Positions 52,380 through 62,641 of a stretch of 64,000 bases of DNA are shown here, in pieces. Source of the DNA: an uncultured Sulfurovum sp. (GTDB lineage Bacteria; Campylobacterota; Campylobacteria; Campylobacterales; Sulfurovaceae). Each line of letters opens with the position of its first letter. The stretch's first letter is position 1. The translations under genes were made by a program, and so were the position numbers. The stretch spans positions 1 to 64,000 of the forward strand of contig CACVAP010000093.1 of NCBI GenBank assembly GCA_902727895.1. Reading direction: 5' to 3'. The notes beneath the pieces are model-generated. The model ran no database searches. It was given only the letters and a program-made list of their open reading frames with translations, and was not told the DNA's origin.

Positions 52380-53090
52380 TTATATGTATGTTACATAACC
52401 TAGCTTTGCCATTCCTGTTAAATATTTAGAATGTCTTTTAGGCGTTAAACTAAATGATTTAAGAATCCTTGATACTTCATCTTTCATATATATTGGGAAT
52501 TTTATCTCCATAATATATTCATTATATATGACTTCATTATAATGCTTAATTGGAAAGTTTAATGATATATTACGAAAATTAATTTTTTTATCTATAGTCA
52601 CTCTAAGTCTATCAGTCTTATGTTCATTAGATATAAATATATCACTTTCATAATATTCACGCCTATAATTAACAAATAATATTGGTATATAATATTCATT
52701 TAACAAATTATTAAATTGGTAATTTTTATGAAAATAATTAAATACTTTTTTATTAATTTCATCAATATTATATTCTAAAATTTTTCTCTTAGATAAATTT
52801 TTTATACTATATTTATCTTTGCTACCTAGTCGTCCTACTCTTTTCTTTATTTCTAAAAAAACATTATTATCTATGTCATCATACCATCGTAATCTTACTT
52901 TATGCCTATCCGATATTCCTGAAAGATTATCTTTTACACATTGAAAGTCAATTGTATCAAAGTATAAACTATTAACATCTCTATCAGGATATGGTTTAAA
53001 TGCATTAATAGATTTTAAAAATCGAAATGATTCAAGTAATTCATATTCACTTAATACAAACTTTATTTCATATCTATACTCTTCATTCAT
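52380..53090 (-). CDS. VTC-domain (polyphosphate polymerase-type) protein
   Basis: 236 aa; RYEIKFVLSEYELLESFRFLKSINAFKPYPDRDVNSLYFDTIDFQCVKDNLSGISDRHKVRLRWYDDIDNNVFLEIKKRVG: typical VTC/CYTH-like tunnel motifs. Confidence 0.88.
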   Translation of the reverse strand: MNEEYRYEIKFVLSEYELLESFRFLKSINAFKPYPDRDVNSLYFDTIDFQCVKDNLSGISDRHKVRLRWYDDIDNNVFLEIKKRVGRLGSKDKYSIKNLSKRKILEYNIDEINKKVFNYFHKNYQFNNLLNEYYIPILFVNYRREYYESDIFISNEHKTDRLRVTIDKKINFRNISLNFPIKHYNEVIYNEYIMEIKFPIYMKDEVSRILKSFSLTPKRHSKYLTGMAKLGYVTYI

Positions 53091-55654
53091 TTTTTCATAA
53101 TCCCACTTTGATACATTTTTTTAACATCTAACTTTTTTTCTTTTGGTTTATATCCATTAATTCTCATATGTGTATTTTCTTGCCTAAAATATCTATTCTC
53201 TTCTTTATCAATTGTAACCTCTTCAAGTTCTAATTTTGGTAAATCATAAAATGGTTTTTTAATATATGTCATAAATGCGTTCATCATATAATTTGAAATA
53301 TATATATTCTTACCCACTGTTATACTACCATCCTTTGAAGCTACAGCAATACCAATATTATTGATAAATAAATTTACTAAAGTTAAACTACTTGCTTCCC
53401 CTGAAGAGATAGCTTTATCTTTGATATCAGTAAAAGTAGAGTTTTCAATCCTCACTCTACTTCCTGAAAAGTCAACAGCATCACCAGTAATATTTGAAAA
53501 AAAGGAATTATTAATACTACCCTTAGAGAAATCACTATCAAATCCATCTGATATACTTTTTATAATACTAATATTCTCTAAAACGAAATCTGAATGTACT
53601 ATATTTAACGAATCTTCAGCAATAGAGTTTCTAAATTCACTATTTTTTATTTCAAGACTTGACTTATAAAATGTCACAGCACCTGTAAGATTTAATAACC
53701 CATCCGTTAACGCTTTAGTATCTTGTATAAGTACATTATTAAAAATTGACTTTCGAGTAGCATTTAATATATATATTCCTTTCCACCTATTAGTAAGTCC
53801 TTTAAAAATAATATTAGATTCCTTAGAACCCTCTGCTTGAATAGCTCCCTTAACAATTAAATAACTATTTTCATGAAAGTTTAAAACTGTTCCTTCTTCA
53901 ACCTCTAAATCTCCATCAATAATTAAAGGTTTACTTATTGTCCAATTCCCTTTTTTTATTTTCCAACCATTATTAACCTTTAAAATATATTCAATTTCAT
54001 CCAATACACTATTATGTTGAAGAGGGTTATAAAGTTTTTTTGTTAAATGAGTATAATCCACTTTAAATATCCGTTGATATCCATATACATTTGTTGTTAC
54101 TGTAATGTTATTATCATAAATACCTTTTAAGTCTGTTTGTATGACTAAAGGATTATAACTCTTTTTATTTTTAAAACCTCTAATTGTTTTAGAACTAAAA
54201 GATTGGATTTGATTTTTACCAAGAGAAATACTAGTCAAATTAACATCAATCGGTAATAAATTATATATATGAATATTTCCATCATCAAAATGTCGTGCAT
54301 AAATATGACTTGGTAGGTGTATAGCATGTTTCTTTGTAAAGTTTTCGTTACTTATATCACTTTCATTCTCACTAAGATATATAGAAAAATTATTTTTTAA
54401 TTTTTCTATATTATTATCTAATACAGTTGTATTAATTTTTTCATCTAAGGGAAAATATTCTTGCCATTGATCCATTATTTTTTGAGATTTCTCTAAAGAA
54501 CGAGAAATAGTATTTATATTTTTATCAAAATTTACATTAAAATCTTTATTTCTAAGAACTTGTTCATAAATATTAGGTAAATGCATAGCTTTATCTATTT
54601 TTGAAAATGCTGCTTGATCAGTTGTTATGGGATAAAGACTTAATGTATAAGGATTAAAATAATACCTTGAGTTTGAAGGATATAAAACATGTGTAGTATT
54701 CCAAGCTAAAGCAAGTAACATTGACTTTGTAAAACTATCTATATCATATAGGTTGTTATTTGTTTTTAAGTGTTCCTTCCCTATATAACTAAACCACCTT
54801 CTATATAAATTATTAGATAAATATTTATTTGCTCCATATATTTTTATATTTAACTTAGCATCAGATAAACGATAACGACTATATTTATTTTCCACCGTAT
54901 AATTATAAAACCAAGCATCTTCATTTGAAAATTTAACAATAAGTGATTCTTTAAAGCCCTGCTTTTCTAATAACTCTTTTGACATATGTTCTTCAACATT
55001 CATGATACCCCAATCTTCACCATTAACAAAAAGGTGTACTAGGTTATGCGTCGATGATAAATTATTCATCTCTTGTTGAAGTTCTTGAAAAGTTTGATCA
55101 AAAGGATACTGTCTAGCTTCTAATTTATGTAAGGAAAAAGTCTTAAATCCAAATATAGTTTTATTACCTTTTAGTTTTATCCTAAAACTCATTTTCTTTA
55201 AACTTCTCCAGTGAGGATATAAATCTCCTTTTAAACGTATTTTTGCGTTTATTCGTTCTCCATTAAAGTGTACTTTACATTTAACCTCTGTAAAATTCTT
55301 ACCAATATCATTTTTAACTGCTAAATTTCTATCCTCAATAATCTTACGATATTCTTTGAACTTTATATTTAAGTGAATTCTTTTTATAGAAGCACTATTT
55401 TCTACTCCATAGAACATATTCGAAATAATATTTGGTATCTTTTTAATAACTTTAATACTACTATTAATATCCTTTACATTTCCTCCAAGCAAATTATCTA
55501 ATGATGAAAATCCAGTATCATATGTCAAGATTTTATCATATACTCCAAAAGCCAAATATTTATAATACTTATAATTCCATGGTATAACCATAATTAAAAA
55601 GAAAATTACAAGAATAAATAGATAAGATTTACGCTTCTTACTATAAATAATCAT
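53087..55654 (-). CDS. CotH-family kinase-like protein with C-terminal parallel beta-helix
   Basis: 855 aa; RIKLKGDLYPHWRSLKKMSFRIKLKGNKTIFGFKTFSLHKLEARQYPFDQTFQELQQEMNNLSSTHNLVHLFVNGEDWGIMNVEEHMSKELLEKQG (CotH); later beta-helix repeats (GDLEVEEGTVLNFHENSYLIVKGAIQAEGSKESNIIFKGL...). Confidence 0.85.
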   Translation of the reverse strand: MIIYSKKRKSYLFILVIFFLIMVIPWNYKYYKYLAFGVYDKILTYDTGFSSLDNLLGGNVKDINSSIKVIKKIPNIISNMFYGVENSASIKRIHLNIKFKEYRKIIEDRNLAVKNDIGKNFTEVKCKVHFNGERINAKIRLKGDLYPHWRSLKKMSFRIKLKGNKTIFGFKTFSLHKLEARQYPFDQTFQELQQEMNNLSSTHNLVHLFVNGEDWGIMNVEEHMSKELLEKQGFKESLIVKFSNEDAWFYNYTVENKYSRYRLSDAKLNIKIYGANKYLSNNLYRRWFSYIGKEHLKTNNNLYDIDSFTKSMLLALAWNTTHVLYPSNSRYYFNPYTLSLYPITTDQAAFSKIDKAMHLPNIYEQVLRNKDFNVNFDKNINTISRSLEKSQKIMDQWQEYFPLDEKINTTVLDNNIEKLKNNFSIYLSENESDISNENFTKKHAIHLPSHIYARHFDDGNIHIYNLLPIDVNLTSISLGKNQIQSFSSKTIRGFKNKKSYNPLVIQTDLKGIYDNNITVTTNVYGYQRIFKVDYTHLTKKLYNPLQHNSVLDEIEYILKVNNGWKIKKGNWTISKPLIIDGDLEVEEGTVLNFHENSYLIVKGAIQAEGSKESNIIFKGLTNRWKGIYILNATRKSIFNNVLIQDTKALTDGLLNLTGAVTFYKSSLEIKNSEFRNSIAEDSLNIVHSDFVLENISIIKSISDGFDSDFSKGSINNSFFSNITGDAVDFSGSRVRIENSTFTDIKDKAISSGEASSLTLVNLFINNIGIAVASKDGSITVGKNIYISNYMMNAFMTYIKKPFYDLPKLELEEVTIDKEENRYFRQENTHMRINGYKPKEKKLDVKKMYQSGIMKK

Positions 55655-55666
55655 CTATTATGATGT

Positions 55667-56350
55667 CTACCAGTTTGTTTTTGCTTCAAAAAATGTTACA
55701 TTTAAATCTTCATCTTTTGATTGTAGCTTTACTAATAGATCATCTAATTTCGTATCAAATATAAGGTTTATTACTAGTACTGCTGTATTCATATTTTTAT
55801 TACTATCTAAGCGTATTAGTTTTATAGAGTCAGTATATTCACTAACAATTGTAATCAATGATTCAAACCTTACGTCACTATTTTTCCAATCAATGACAAG
55901 ATTATATTCATTTGTTTTAACACTCTTTTTATTAAAAGATAAAGTTAAATAAATTATTGCTAATATACTAGATACAATAACTGTAGTTTCAAGTACATAT
56001 CCTGCTCCATAACCAAGACCTATAGCAATTATTAAGAAAAGGTATACTAACTCTTCTGGTTCTTTTATCGGTGTACGAAACCTCACAATTGAAAGTGCTC
56101 CAACTAATCCCAAGGAAAGAGCCAAAGATGACTTAACAATAACAATAACTAAAAATATGACACCAGCTAAAATAGGCATAATAGATGCTATATGTATCTT
56201 ACCAGTAAGTGAATACGAGTATCTTACATAAAAAATTTTAATAATAAATGCCATAATCATGCACATAGCAAAATTAAACATTATTTCAATGATACTTAAC
56301 TGAGCAAAACCACTACTTGTTAACTCTTGTAACTTTAATATTTCTTCCAC
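55667..56350 (-). CDS. DUF4956 membrane protein
   Basis: 227 aa; TMs and LSLGLVGALSIVRFRTPIKEPEELVYLFLIIAIGLGYGAG signature. Confidence 0.88.
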   Translation of the reverse strand: MEEILKLQELTSSGFAQLSIIEIMFNFAMCMIMAFIIKIFYVRYSYSLTGKIHIASIMPILAGVIFLVIVIVKSSLALSLGLVGALSIVRFRTPIKEPEELVYLFLIIAIGLGYGAGYVLETTVIVSSILAIIYLTLSFNKKSVKTNEYNLVIDWKNSDVRFESLITIVSEYTDSIKLIRLDSNKNMNTAVLVINLIFDTKLDDLLVKLQSKDEDLNVTFFEAKTNW

Positions 56351-56409
56351 TACTTGACTCCACCCAATTATTAATTAATAGGGAAAATTATAACTAAACT
56401 TAACTAAAC

Positions 56410-57333
56410 TTATCTAATCTCTCTTCGCATTTTTTTAATAACTTCCAAAAAACTTATAGGTACTAAGTATGCTGGATAAATACATACAAAAAACCAATCA
56501 TTATGTTCTTTCATTAACTTAATTACAGCAGTAATAGAACTATAATTTCCACTCAGAACAAATCCACCATAAACTGTTATAAAAATATTAGAATAAATAA
56601 ACTTTTGTATACTTTTATAGTTTTTTTCTTTTTTTAATTCTTCTTTATTTTTATAAAACCATTTTAAAGGGCAAGGAATACTTCCCTTATCATCTATAGT
56701 TGAACTACGGTTAGAAGCATTTAATCGATAAGTAGATAAAGCCTTAGCAGAAAATGCCAATGAACCTTTTACTCCTAATTCAAGCCAAACACAAAGGTCT
56801 TCCCCTTTGTCTTCATTTTTAGGAAATACAACTTCTGATGACTTTCGAATACAAACACTAGAAGAGTTAAGTAATCCATAATTTTTTCTAAATATTTCTA
56901 CAAAATTTTCGAGAATACCTCTTTTATTTTCAACAAAAGAGAGTTTTGCTTTTAAATAGTTTCCTTCTTCATTTATATATTTATGTGCTGTAGAATAAAA
57001 TATAGCTTTAGGATAAAGTTCTATGAGTTGTGCTATCTCTTCTAAAAATTCTTTCTCCCATATATCATCACCATCGAGCAAACAAATATATTCATTTTTT
57101 GCCTCTGATATTCCTCGATTTCTAGCACTGGATACGCCTAAATTTTCTTGTGAAACAACATAAGTATTATCTTGAAACTTTTCTTTAATCAATTTAATTG
57201 CATTATCTGTTGAGCCATCATCCACAACAATAATCTCATCAGCTTTATAGTCTTGATTCATGACAGAAGTGATCGTGTCGATAATATCTTTTTCTTTGTT
57301 ATATAAAGGTATTACTACTGAAAACTTTATCAT
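56410..57333 (-). CDS. Glycosyltransferase family 2
   Basis: 307 aa; FSVVIPLYNKEKDIIDTITSVMNQDYKADEIIVVDDGSTD, CLLDGDDIW. Confidence 0.95.
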   Translation of the reverse strand: MIKFSVVIPLYNKEKDIIDTITSVMNQDYKADEIIVVDDGSTDNAIKLIKEKFQDNTYVVSQENLGVSSARNRGISEAKNEYICLLDGDDIWEKEFLEEIAQLIELYPKAIFYSTAHKYINEEGNYLKAKLSFVENKRGILENFVEIFRKNYGLLNSSSVCIRKSSEVVFPKNEDKGEDLCVWLELGVKGSLAFSAKALSTYRLNASNRSSTIDDKGSIPCPLKWFYKNKEELKKEKNYKSIQKFIYSNIFITVYGGFVLSGNYSSITAVIKLMKEHNDWFFVCIYPAYLVPISFLEVIKKMRREIR

Positions 57334-58310
57334 TTTTTAATTATGCTCCATAGTCCATAAATAAAATATTGAGAAAATAGTCCGTGAACCTCTTTTCTGT
57401 AATAAAGGTTCCATAACCATTTTTTGCCCAAAACTTTTTTTAACGTAATTTCATTATAAATTTTATTCTTTTTATTAGCATTACTTAATTTTGAAAAATA
57501 TTTTTTTAAATCACTAAAAGATATATCGTTATCCCGTATACGACTATTAACAGACAAATTAAAATGTAATATGTTTTCCTCTTCATTATTATTTATACTA
57601 AGCTTTATAAGTTCTTTTTTTACTATTGGCCTTATAGTCTTATACCTATTCTCAACATCTCTGTCTGCTTCTCTTGTAATGCTATTTTGCAATATTCTAT
57701 ATTTTAACAAAGGTTTCTTTATATTAGCAAATTTTGTATATTCTGCCATTCTTACCCATAATTCAAAGTCTTCAGCATATTTAAATCCTTCATCATAATA
57801 TAAATTATATGTATCAATTAAATTTTTTCGTATTACTACTGTTGGATGAGCAAATATTGATGAAAAAAGTAACTCAGCTTTTAACTGCTCATTGCTTGTA
57901 GTATAAAAGTTGACAGATGAATCAATGTCTAAACCAAATCCAATAATACCTGTACCACACACACCTACATCACTATTTTCCTCCATAAATTTAATTTGCT
58001 CTTCAAATCTAGTAGATAAAGATATATCATCTGCATCCATCCTTGCGATATATTTACCCTTAGCTCTTTCAATTCCCTCATTTAAACTAGAAATCAAACC
58101 TCTATTTTCTCTACTTATTAAAACTATTCGTTCATCTTGATTTTTATACTTTTTTATGATCTCTAAGCTTTTATCATTTGAACCATCATTTATGATAATA
58201 AATTCAAAATTTCTATATGTCTGATTTATGATACTTTCTATTGCTTCATCAAGATATTTTTCAGCATTGTATACAGACATTACTACTGAAATCATTGACA
58301 GTTCAATCAT
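57330..58310 (-). CDS. Glycosyltransferase family 2
   Basis: 326 aa; ISVVMSVYNAEKYLDEAIESIINQTYRNFEFIIINDGSNDKSLEII, GKYIARMDADDIS. Confidence 0.95.
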   Translation of the reverse strand: MIELSMISVVMSVYNAEKYLDEAIESIINQTYRNFEFIIINDGSNDKSLEIIKKYKNQDERIVLISRENRGLISSLNEGIERAKGKYIARMDADDISLSTRFEEQIKFMEENSDVGVCGTGIIGFGLDIDSSVNFYTTSNEQLKAELLFSSIFAHPTVVIRKNLIDTYNLYYDEGFKYAEDFELWVRMAEYTKFANIKKPLLKYRILQNSITREADRDVENRYKTIRPIVKKELIKLSINNNEEENILHFNLSVNSRIRDNDISFSDLKKYFSKLSNANKKNKIYNEITLKKVLGKKWLWNLYYRKEVHGLFSQYFIYGLWSIIKK

Positions 58311-59770
58311 CTCTTTATAAACCTATATAAACTTCTTGTCGCTTCATATAGCTTGATTTTTTTTAATATTTCGACAAAATAAAACCTTATTTTTATTTTC
58401 ATATAATATATCTTTTGTTTCTGTTGACTTATAATTTGATGTAATGTACTATTTTCTACTAAGGCTTCCATCATCTTACAATCATTAATATCTTTCTCCT
58501 CAGCTCTATTTGTTTTCATCTTATAAAGTTGACTAAAAGATATAAATTTTAATTCATTAAAATAAAAATAATTTTTTGGATTATAAATCAATTCTTGTTT
58601 TGACTCATGATAAAATCTCAACGCTTCATCATGAAGATTAATATCATCGAAATCAACTTTAATTTTCTCATTATCACTACAAAAAAAGTCTGTATCTTTT
58701 GCTTCTCTTAATCCATAGCAAGATGAAATAAAACTAGAATCTATCAATAGGTCATTACTATCTAAATCATTTTTGACTACAAACTTTTTAAACTCATCTA
58801 TTTTGGTATGAGTTGAAAGATATTTATTTGGCTTTGCATAGTTTAAAAAGTGGATACTATTCTCATTAAAAACTACTCTTACAGTTCTTATGGCTTCTTC
58901 TTTTGTATCCGTTATATGTATAGAGTGTTTTCCTACATTAAATAATTCTCTTACTCTATCTTTTATTTTAAGCACTTCATCTAAATTATTTGCTTGAAAA
59001 GCTATCACTCTTACAGGATTAAAATTTTTAAAACATTCTACAAGTTTACCTTCTGCACCTTTAAAATTATTTTCAACTCTCCCTAACCACTCTTCGCCAT
59101 AATATATTTGTGATAGTAAATTATGAGCACCATTCGGTGTAAGCTTTATCTCTTTTCTATACACAATATTTGGAATAATATTTTCTATCTCTCTATCATG
59201 CCCTTGAGCTGTTGACCATATAAAAGCCACATGAATATTTTCAGCATATTCTACAAATTTTGTAGCTACTACATCTAACATATCACTAGGTACATTTCGA
59301 CCATAAAAGAACTTATAGTCATAAATATGGTCTGATGTATCTAATTGAATATAATCTACTTCTTTATCAAAATATATGGAACTTGCAACTCGATGAGCTC
59401 CATTTGCTATTGAAGCATTTTTAGATAAGGGTATTAAAGTTTTACTACTATCAAATCCATTTATTTTAATATTCTCAAAAGTTTTATCAAAGTCAGATAT
59501 AAATTTATCTATATTATCCTTATTTTCATTCCCTGGTTCAGTAAATTTCCCAAGACTAAAAGCTCTTATATGTTCCCTATATATATTTTTTGAAAATTCT
59601 ACATCCTTATCTTTCATTTCAAGATACAAAAGTTTAAATGCCAAATCAAATCTGCTATAAGTCAAAAGTTTATTTGCTTTTATAGTTTTTATTTCATAGT
59701 TATCTGATTTTAAATCTTTTTTAAAGTGTGGTTCAATCAAGGTCATTAATTCGTTTTTATTTATCATCAA
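58307..59770 (-). CDS. Unknown protein with ParB-like and nucleotidyltransferase-like segments
   Basis: 487 aa; LIPLSKNASIANGAHRVASSIYF resembles the DGxHR motif of ParB-like domains; LLIDSSFISSCYGLREAKDTDFFC resembles nucleotidyltransferase-fold sequences found in glycan loci. Confidence 0.55.
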   Translation of the reverse strand: MMINKNELMTLIEPHFKKDLKSDNYEIKTIKANKLLTYSRFDLAFKLLYLEMKDKDVEFSKNIYREHIRAFSLGKFTEPGNENKDNIDKFISDFDKTFENIKINGFDSSKTLIPLSKNASIANGAHRVASSIYFDKEVDYIQLDTSDHIYDYKFFYGRNVPSDMLDVVATKFVEYAENIHVAFIWSTAQGHDREIENIIPNIVYRKEIKLTPNGAHNLLSQIYYGEEWLGRVENNFKGAEGKLVECFKNFNPVRVIAFQANNLDEVLKIKDRVRELFNVGKHSIHITDTKEEAIRTVRVVFNENSIHFLNYAKPNKYLSTHTKIDEFKKFVVKNDLDSNDLLIDSSFISSCYGLREAKDTDFFCSDNEKIKVDFDDINLHDEALRFYHESKQELIYNPKNYFYFNELKFISFSQLYKMKTNRAEEKDINDCKMMEALVENSTLHQIISQQKQKIYYMKIKIRFYFVEILKKIKLYEATRSLYRFIKR

Positions 59771-60755
59771 TCAACTCTAACGCTTTCATAAACTCAATTA
59801 TTCTATTTTTAAAGGTATGTTCATTTCTTGCTTTTTGGACACCTGCTCTTTTTATATTTTCTCTCTCTTTTTCATGAGATAAATAATATTTTATTAAAAG
59901 TTCAGCTTCATCTATATCTCTATAGCAAGTTATCTCATTACCTATCTCAAAATAGTCTTCTAAGCTTGGTACATACTCTGTAAGCTCAAAACCTCCTTGA
60001 ACAGGTATCTCAAATATTCTAGCTTTTGTTTGACTCTTATTTTTAGCACTTCGTAATGTATTTAAAATATTTCTAGGATTTGATAATAAATATCGTATAT
60101 CATATTGAGTACTATTAGAAATATTTAGATTTATTTTTGATGTTGCAAAAATCTCTTCCATCTCTTCATAACTTACTCTACCATTTTTCCAACCACTACC
60201 AAAACAGTCAACCTTTATTCCTCTTTTCCCAAGCTCTTTTACAAACCATTTTCTAAATCGATTTGCTCCACCTATAAAACTAACATCGTATCTATATATA
60301 ATATTTTTATATTCTACACTTGATTCTAAAGATGCCCATTGACTTCTAATAATATTCTTTTGTCCAATTTCTTTATATTTCTCTATACTAAATTTATCTG
60401 TAGTGATACAAGCATCAAAATAATTTGCAAAATGTTTACTAAAGTCATCAAATCGCCATTGGTCATCACCAAACCAATTTACCAAAAAACACCCATTATC
60501 TCTAAGATTTTGAAGCGTATTCTTTTCAATTTGTTTAGATTGTAAAATAAAAAATATAATGTCTGGATTTAACTCTTTTGCTTTATCTATAATCTCTTGT
60601 TGTAAATTTTCAGAATGATCATCATACCAAATAGAAAATATTTCATAATCTAAATCTACTAAGTTATTATAAAATGCTTTTTTATTAAGTGACTCTCCAT
60701 TTTCTTTTTTACTGTATTCATATTGAGAACCTATATATAATATTTTTTTAATCAT
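59757..60755 (-). CDS. Glycosyltransferase, CgeB-like
   Basis: 332 aa; VNWFGDDQWRFDDFSKHFANYFDACITTDKFSIEKYKEIG, YDVSFIGGANRFRKWFVKELGKRGIKVDCFGSGW, KARIFEIPVQGGFELTEY. Confidence 0.85.
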   Translation of the reverse strand: MIKKILYIGSQYEYSKKENGESLNKKAFYNNLVDLDYEIFSIWYDDHSENLQQEIIDKAKELNPDIIFFILQSKQIEKNTLQNLRDNGCFLVNWFGDDQWRFDDFSKHFANYFDACITTDKFSIEKYKEIGQKNIIRSQWASLESSVEYKNIIYRYDVSFIGGANRFRKWFVKELGKRGIKVDCFGSGWKNGRVSYEEMEEIFATSKINLNISNSTQYDIRYLLSNPRNILNTLRSAKNKSQTKARIFEIPVQGGFELTEYVPSLEDYFEIGNEITCYRDIDEAELLIKYYLSHEKERENIKRAGVQKARNEHTFKNRIIEFMKALELIDDK

Positions 60756-61542
60756 TTATAATTTTCCTTAATTCAAAAATACCACAACCATAAAAACATT
60801 TACAATTATTAGTTATTAATTCATTGCTAAGATTAATATTATTATGCAAATCTCCTTTATCATCAACATATGAAAAAGAGATAATTTTAAATTTATTCTC
60901 AAACATATCCAATAAGTATTTAATTGCAAAGACTCTATGTGCATTAAACTCTATTCTTTGTTCTCCAATAGGTACTGAAAAGTAAAAAATTCCATTTTTC
61001 TTTAAAATATTATACATATTCTCAAAACCTTTTAAATGACCATTATAATCAACAGGATCTCCATATCTCCCTAAACCAAAATGTTCTAAAGCATGAAGAC
61101 TAGATAAGGAATCACACATTTGAAAAAGTTCTTTTTTCATATCTATCATATTTGCTTGTAAAAATTCAATATTATTAGTTTCACTTTTTATCTTCCGAAT
61201 ATCTATAATTTCAACTTTCCTAAATGTTGCCAAATGGGCTATAAAACCATCAACTCTGCTACCTATGTCAATATGCCTAACTGGATTAGCTTGATATATT
61301 TTTTGTGCAACTAATAAATCTTGATGAAAATAATGCCCTTTTGCAGTTCCTCCTTGCTTAAACTTATCATCTAAAATAGGATAAAACTTTATTGGAAATT
61401 TTTCATCACTTATGTTATTTTTTAAAGTCCTATAGTCTTTTATAAAATAAGGTATTCCTCTTAATGTATTTATAAATTTAATAAAATCTATTCCAAACCA
61501 AGTTAACCATTTATAGGGTATTTTTAATATTTTTTTAATCAT
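60748..61542 (-). CDS. DUF268 / methyltransferase-like protein
   Basis: 264 aa; HQDLLVAQKIYQANPVRHIDIGSRVDGFIAHLATFRKVEIIDIRK, DSLSSLHALEHFGLGRYGDPVDYNGHLKGFENMYNILKKNGIFYFSVPIG. Confidence 0.85.
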   Translation of the reverse strand: MIKKILKIPYKWLTWFGIDFIKFINTLRGIPYFIKDYRTLKNNISDEKFPIKFYPILDDKFKQGGTAKGHYFHQDLLVAQKIYQANPVRHIDIGSRVDGFIAHLATFRKVEIIDIRKIKSETNNIEFLQANMIDMKKELFQMCDSLSSLHALEHFGLGRYGDPVDYNGHLKGFENMYNILKKNGIFYFSVPIGEQRIEFNAHRVFAIKYLLDMFENKFKIISFSYVDDKGDLHNNINLSNELITNNCKCFYGCGIFELRKIIND

Positions 61543-62641
61543 TTTTTTTCCTAATAATTGATTTTATTTTATTTTTAAATTTTCTATATATAATTATTTC
61601 AAAGACATAATAATATATCGTTGATATCAGTACAATAATACTAAAAAAATATATAAATAAGAGAAACTCACTCTCAATACCTGTAACAAAAATACGGAAC
61701 TTCAAAATAAGTAGATGGATTAAATAAAATGAAAAACTAATACTCCCAAGAAATATCATAATTTTATTTGTAAATATTTTACTAAAAGATGAATTATCAT
61801 CTACAAAAACAATTAATAAAAAGGTTAAGAGAGAAAAAAACAATTGATTTATTGTTGTTTTATTAGGTATAAAAGTAGCAAACATAAAAATAAAAAATAG
61901 TAACGTAACAATGATTATTGTTATATTCGAAAAATTATTTATTTTTGCCTTATTATATTTTTGATGAATATGCTCTCTTAAGTGATAAGCTAACCCACCT
62001 AATAGAAACATGTATCCATACTTAAATGGCATCCAGCTTATAAATAACGCATTAGTCATAAGCTTTCCAATAAAAACCAAACCTATAGAAAGTATAAAAG
62101 ACAGAACTAAATAAAACATTACTGACTTAATAGAAGATAACTTTTTAAGTACATATATCATATATCCTAGTAAAAAATAATAGAAAACTTCAATTGCTAA
62201 TGTCCATTCTACACCAATAATAGTATTTGCATATTTAAGATCTATATATGATATATAAAAAATATGAGTAAAAAAATTTACTATGTCGATACTCCCATCA
62301 CAAAACTTTATTGCCCAATAGTTATAGTCTCTTCCTCCTAAAAAGCTATATAAAGACAAAACTATAATAATGGGATAATATGGGATAGAAACTCTTAGTA
62401 GTCTAAGAATTAGAAAATTTCTTAGACTATAATTTTTATTATAGAATTGATAAAAAATTGTAAAGCCACTTATTACAAAGAATATATCAACTCCATATTT
62501 CCCCATATTCTCAAACCTTTCTCCAAAACTAAACATCTCTCGTAACCCACCCCCACCAGCATGAATCATAAACACCATAAGTACTGCAATAGCCCTTAAC
62601 CCTGTAATAAAATTTGTAGAATGATAGTTTCTAGATAACAT
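61535..62641 (-). CDS. Acyltransferase family 3 (OafA-like)
   Basis: 368 aa; NFITGLRAIAVLMVFMIHAGG, GVDIFFVISGFTIFYQFY, many TMs. Confidence 0.93.
   Translation of the reverse strand: MLSRNYHSTNFITGLRAIAVLMVFMIHAGGGGLREMFSFGERFENMGKYGVDIFFVISGFTIFYQFYNKNYSLRNFLILRLLRVSIPYYPIIIVLSLYSFLGGRDYNYWAIKFCDGSIDIVNFFTHIFYISYIDLKYANTIIGVEWTLAIEVFYYFLLGYMIYVLKKLSSIKSVMFYLVLSFILSIGLVFIGKLMTNALFISWMPFKYGYMFLLGGLAYHLREHIHQKYNKAKINNFSNITIIIVTLLFFIFMFATFIPNKTTINQLFFSLLTFLLIVFVDDNSSFSKIFTNKIMIFLGSISFSFYLIHLLILKFRIFVTGIESEFLLFIYFFSIIVLISTIYYYVFEIIIYRKFKNKIKSIIRKKND

Noticed and set aside
53361-53669. + strand 102-aa ORF
   Set aside because: Antisense to the beta-helix repeats; repetitive Ser/Leu/Ile composition is a mirror of the repeats.
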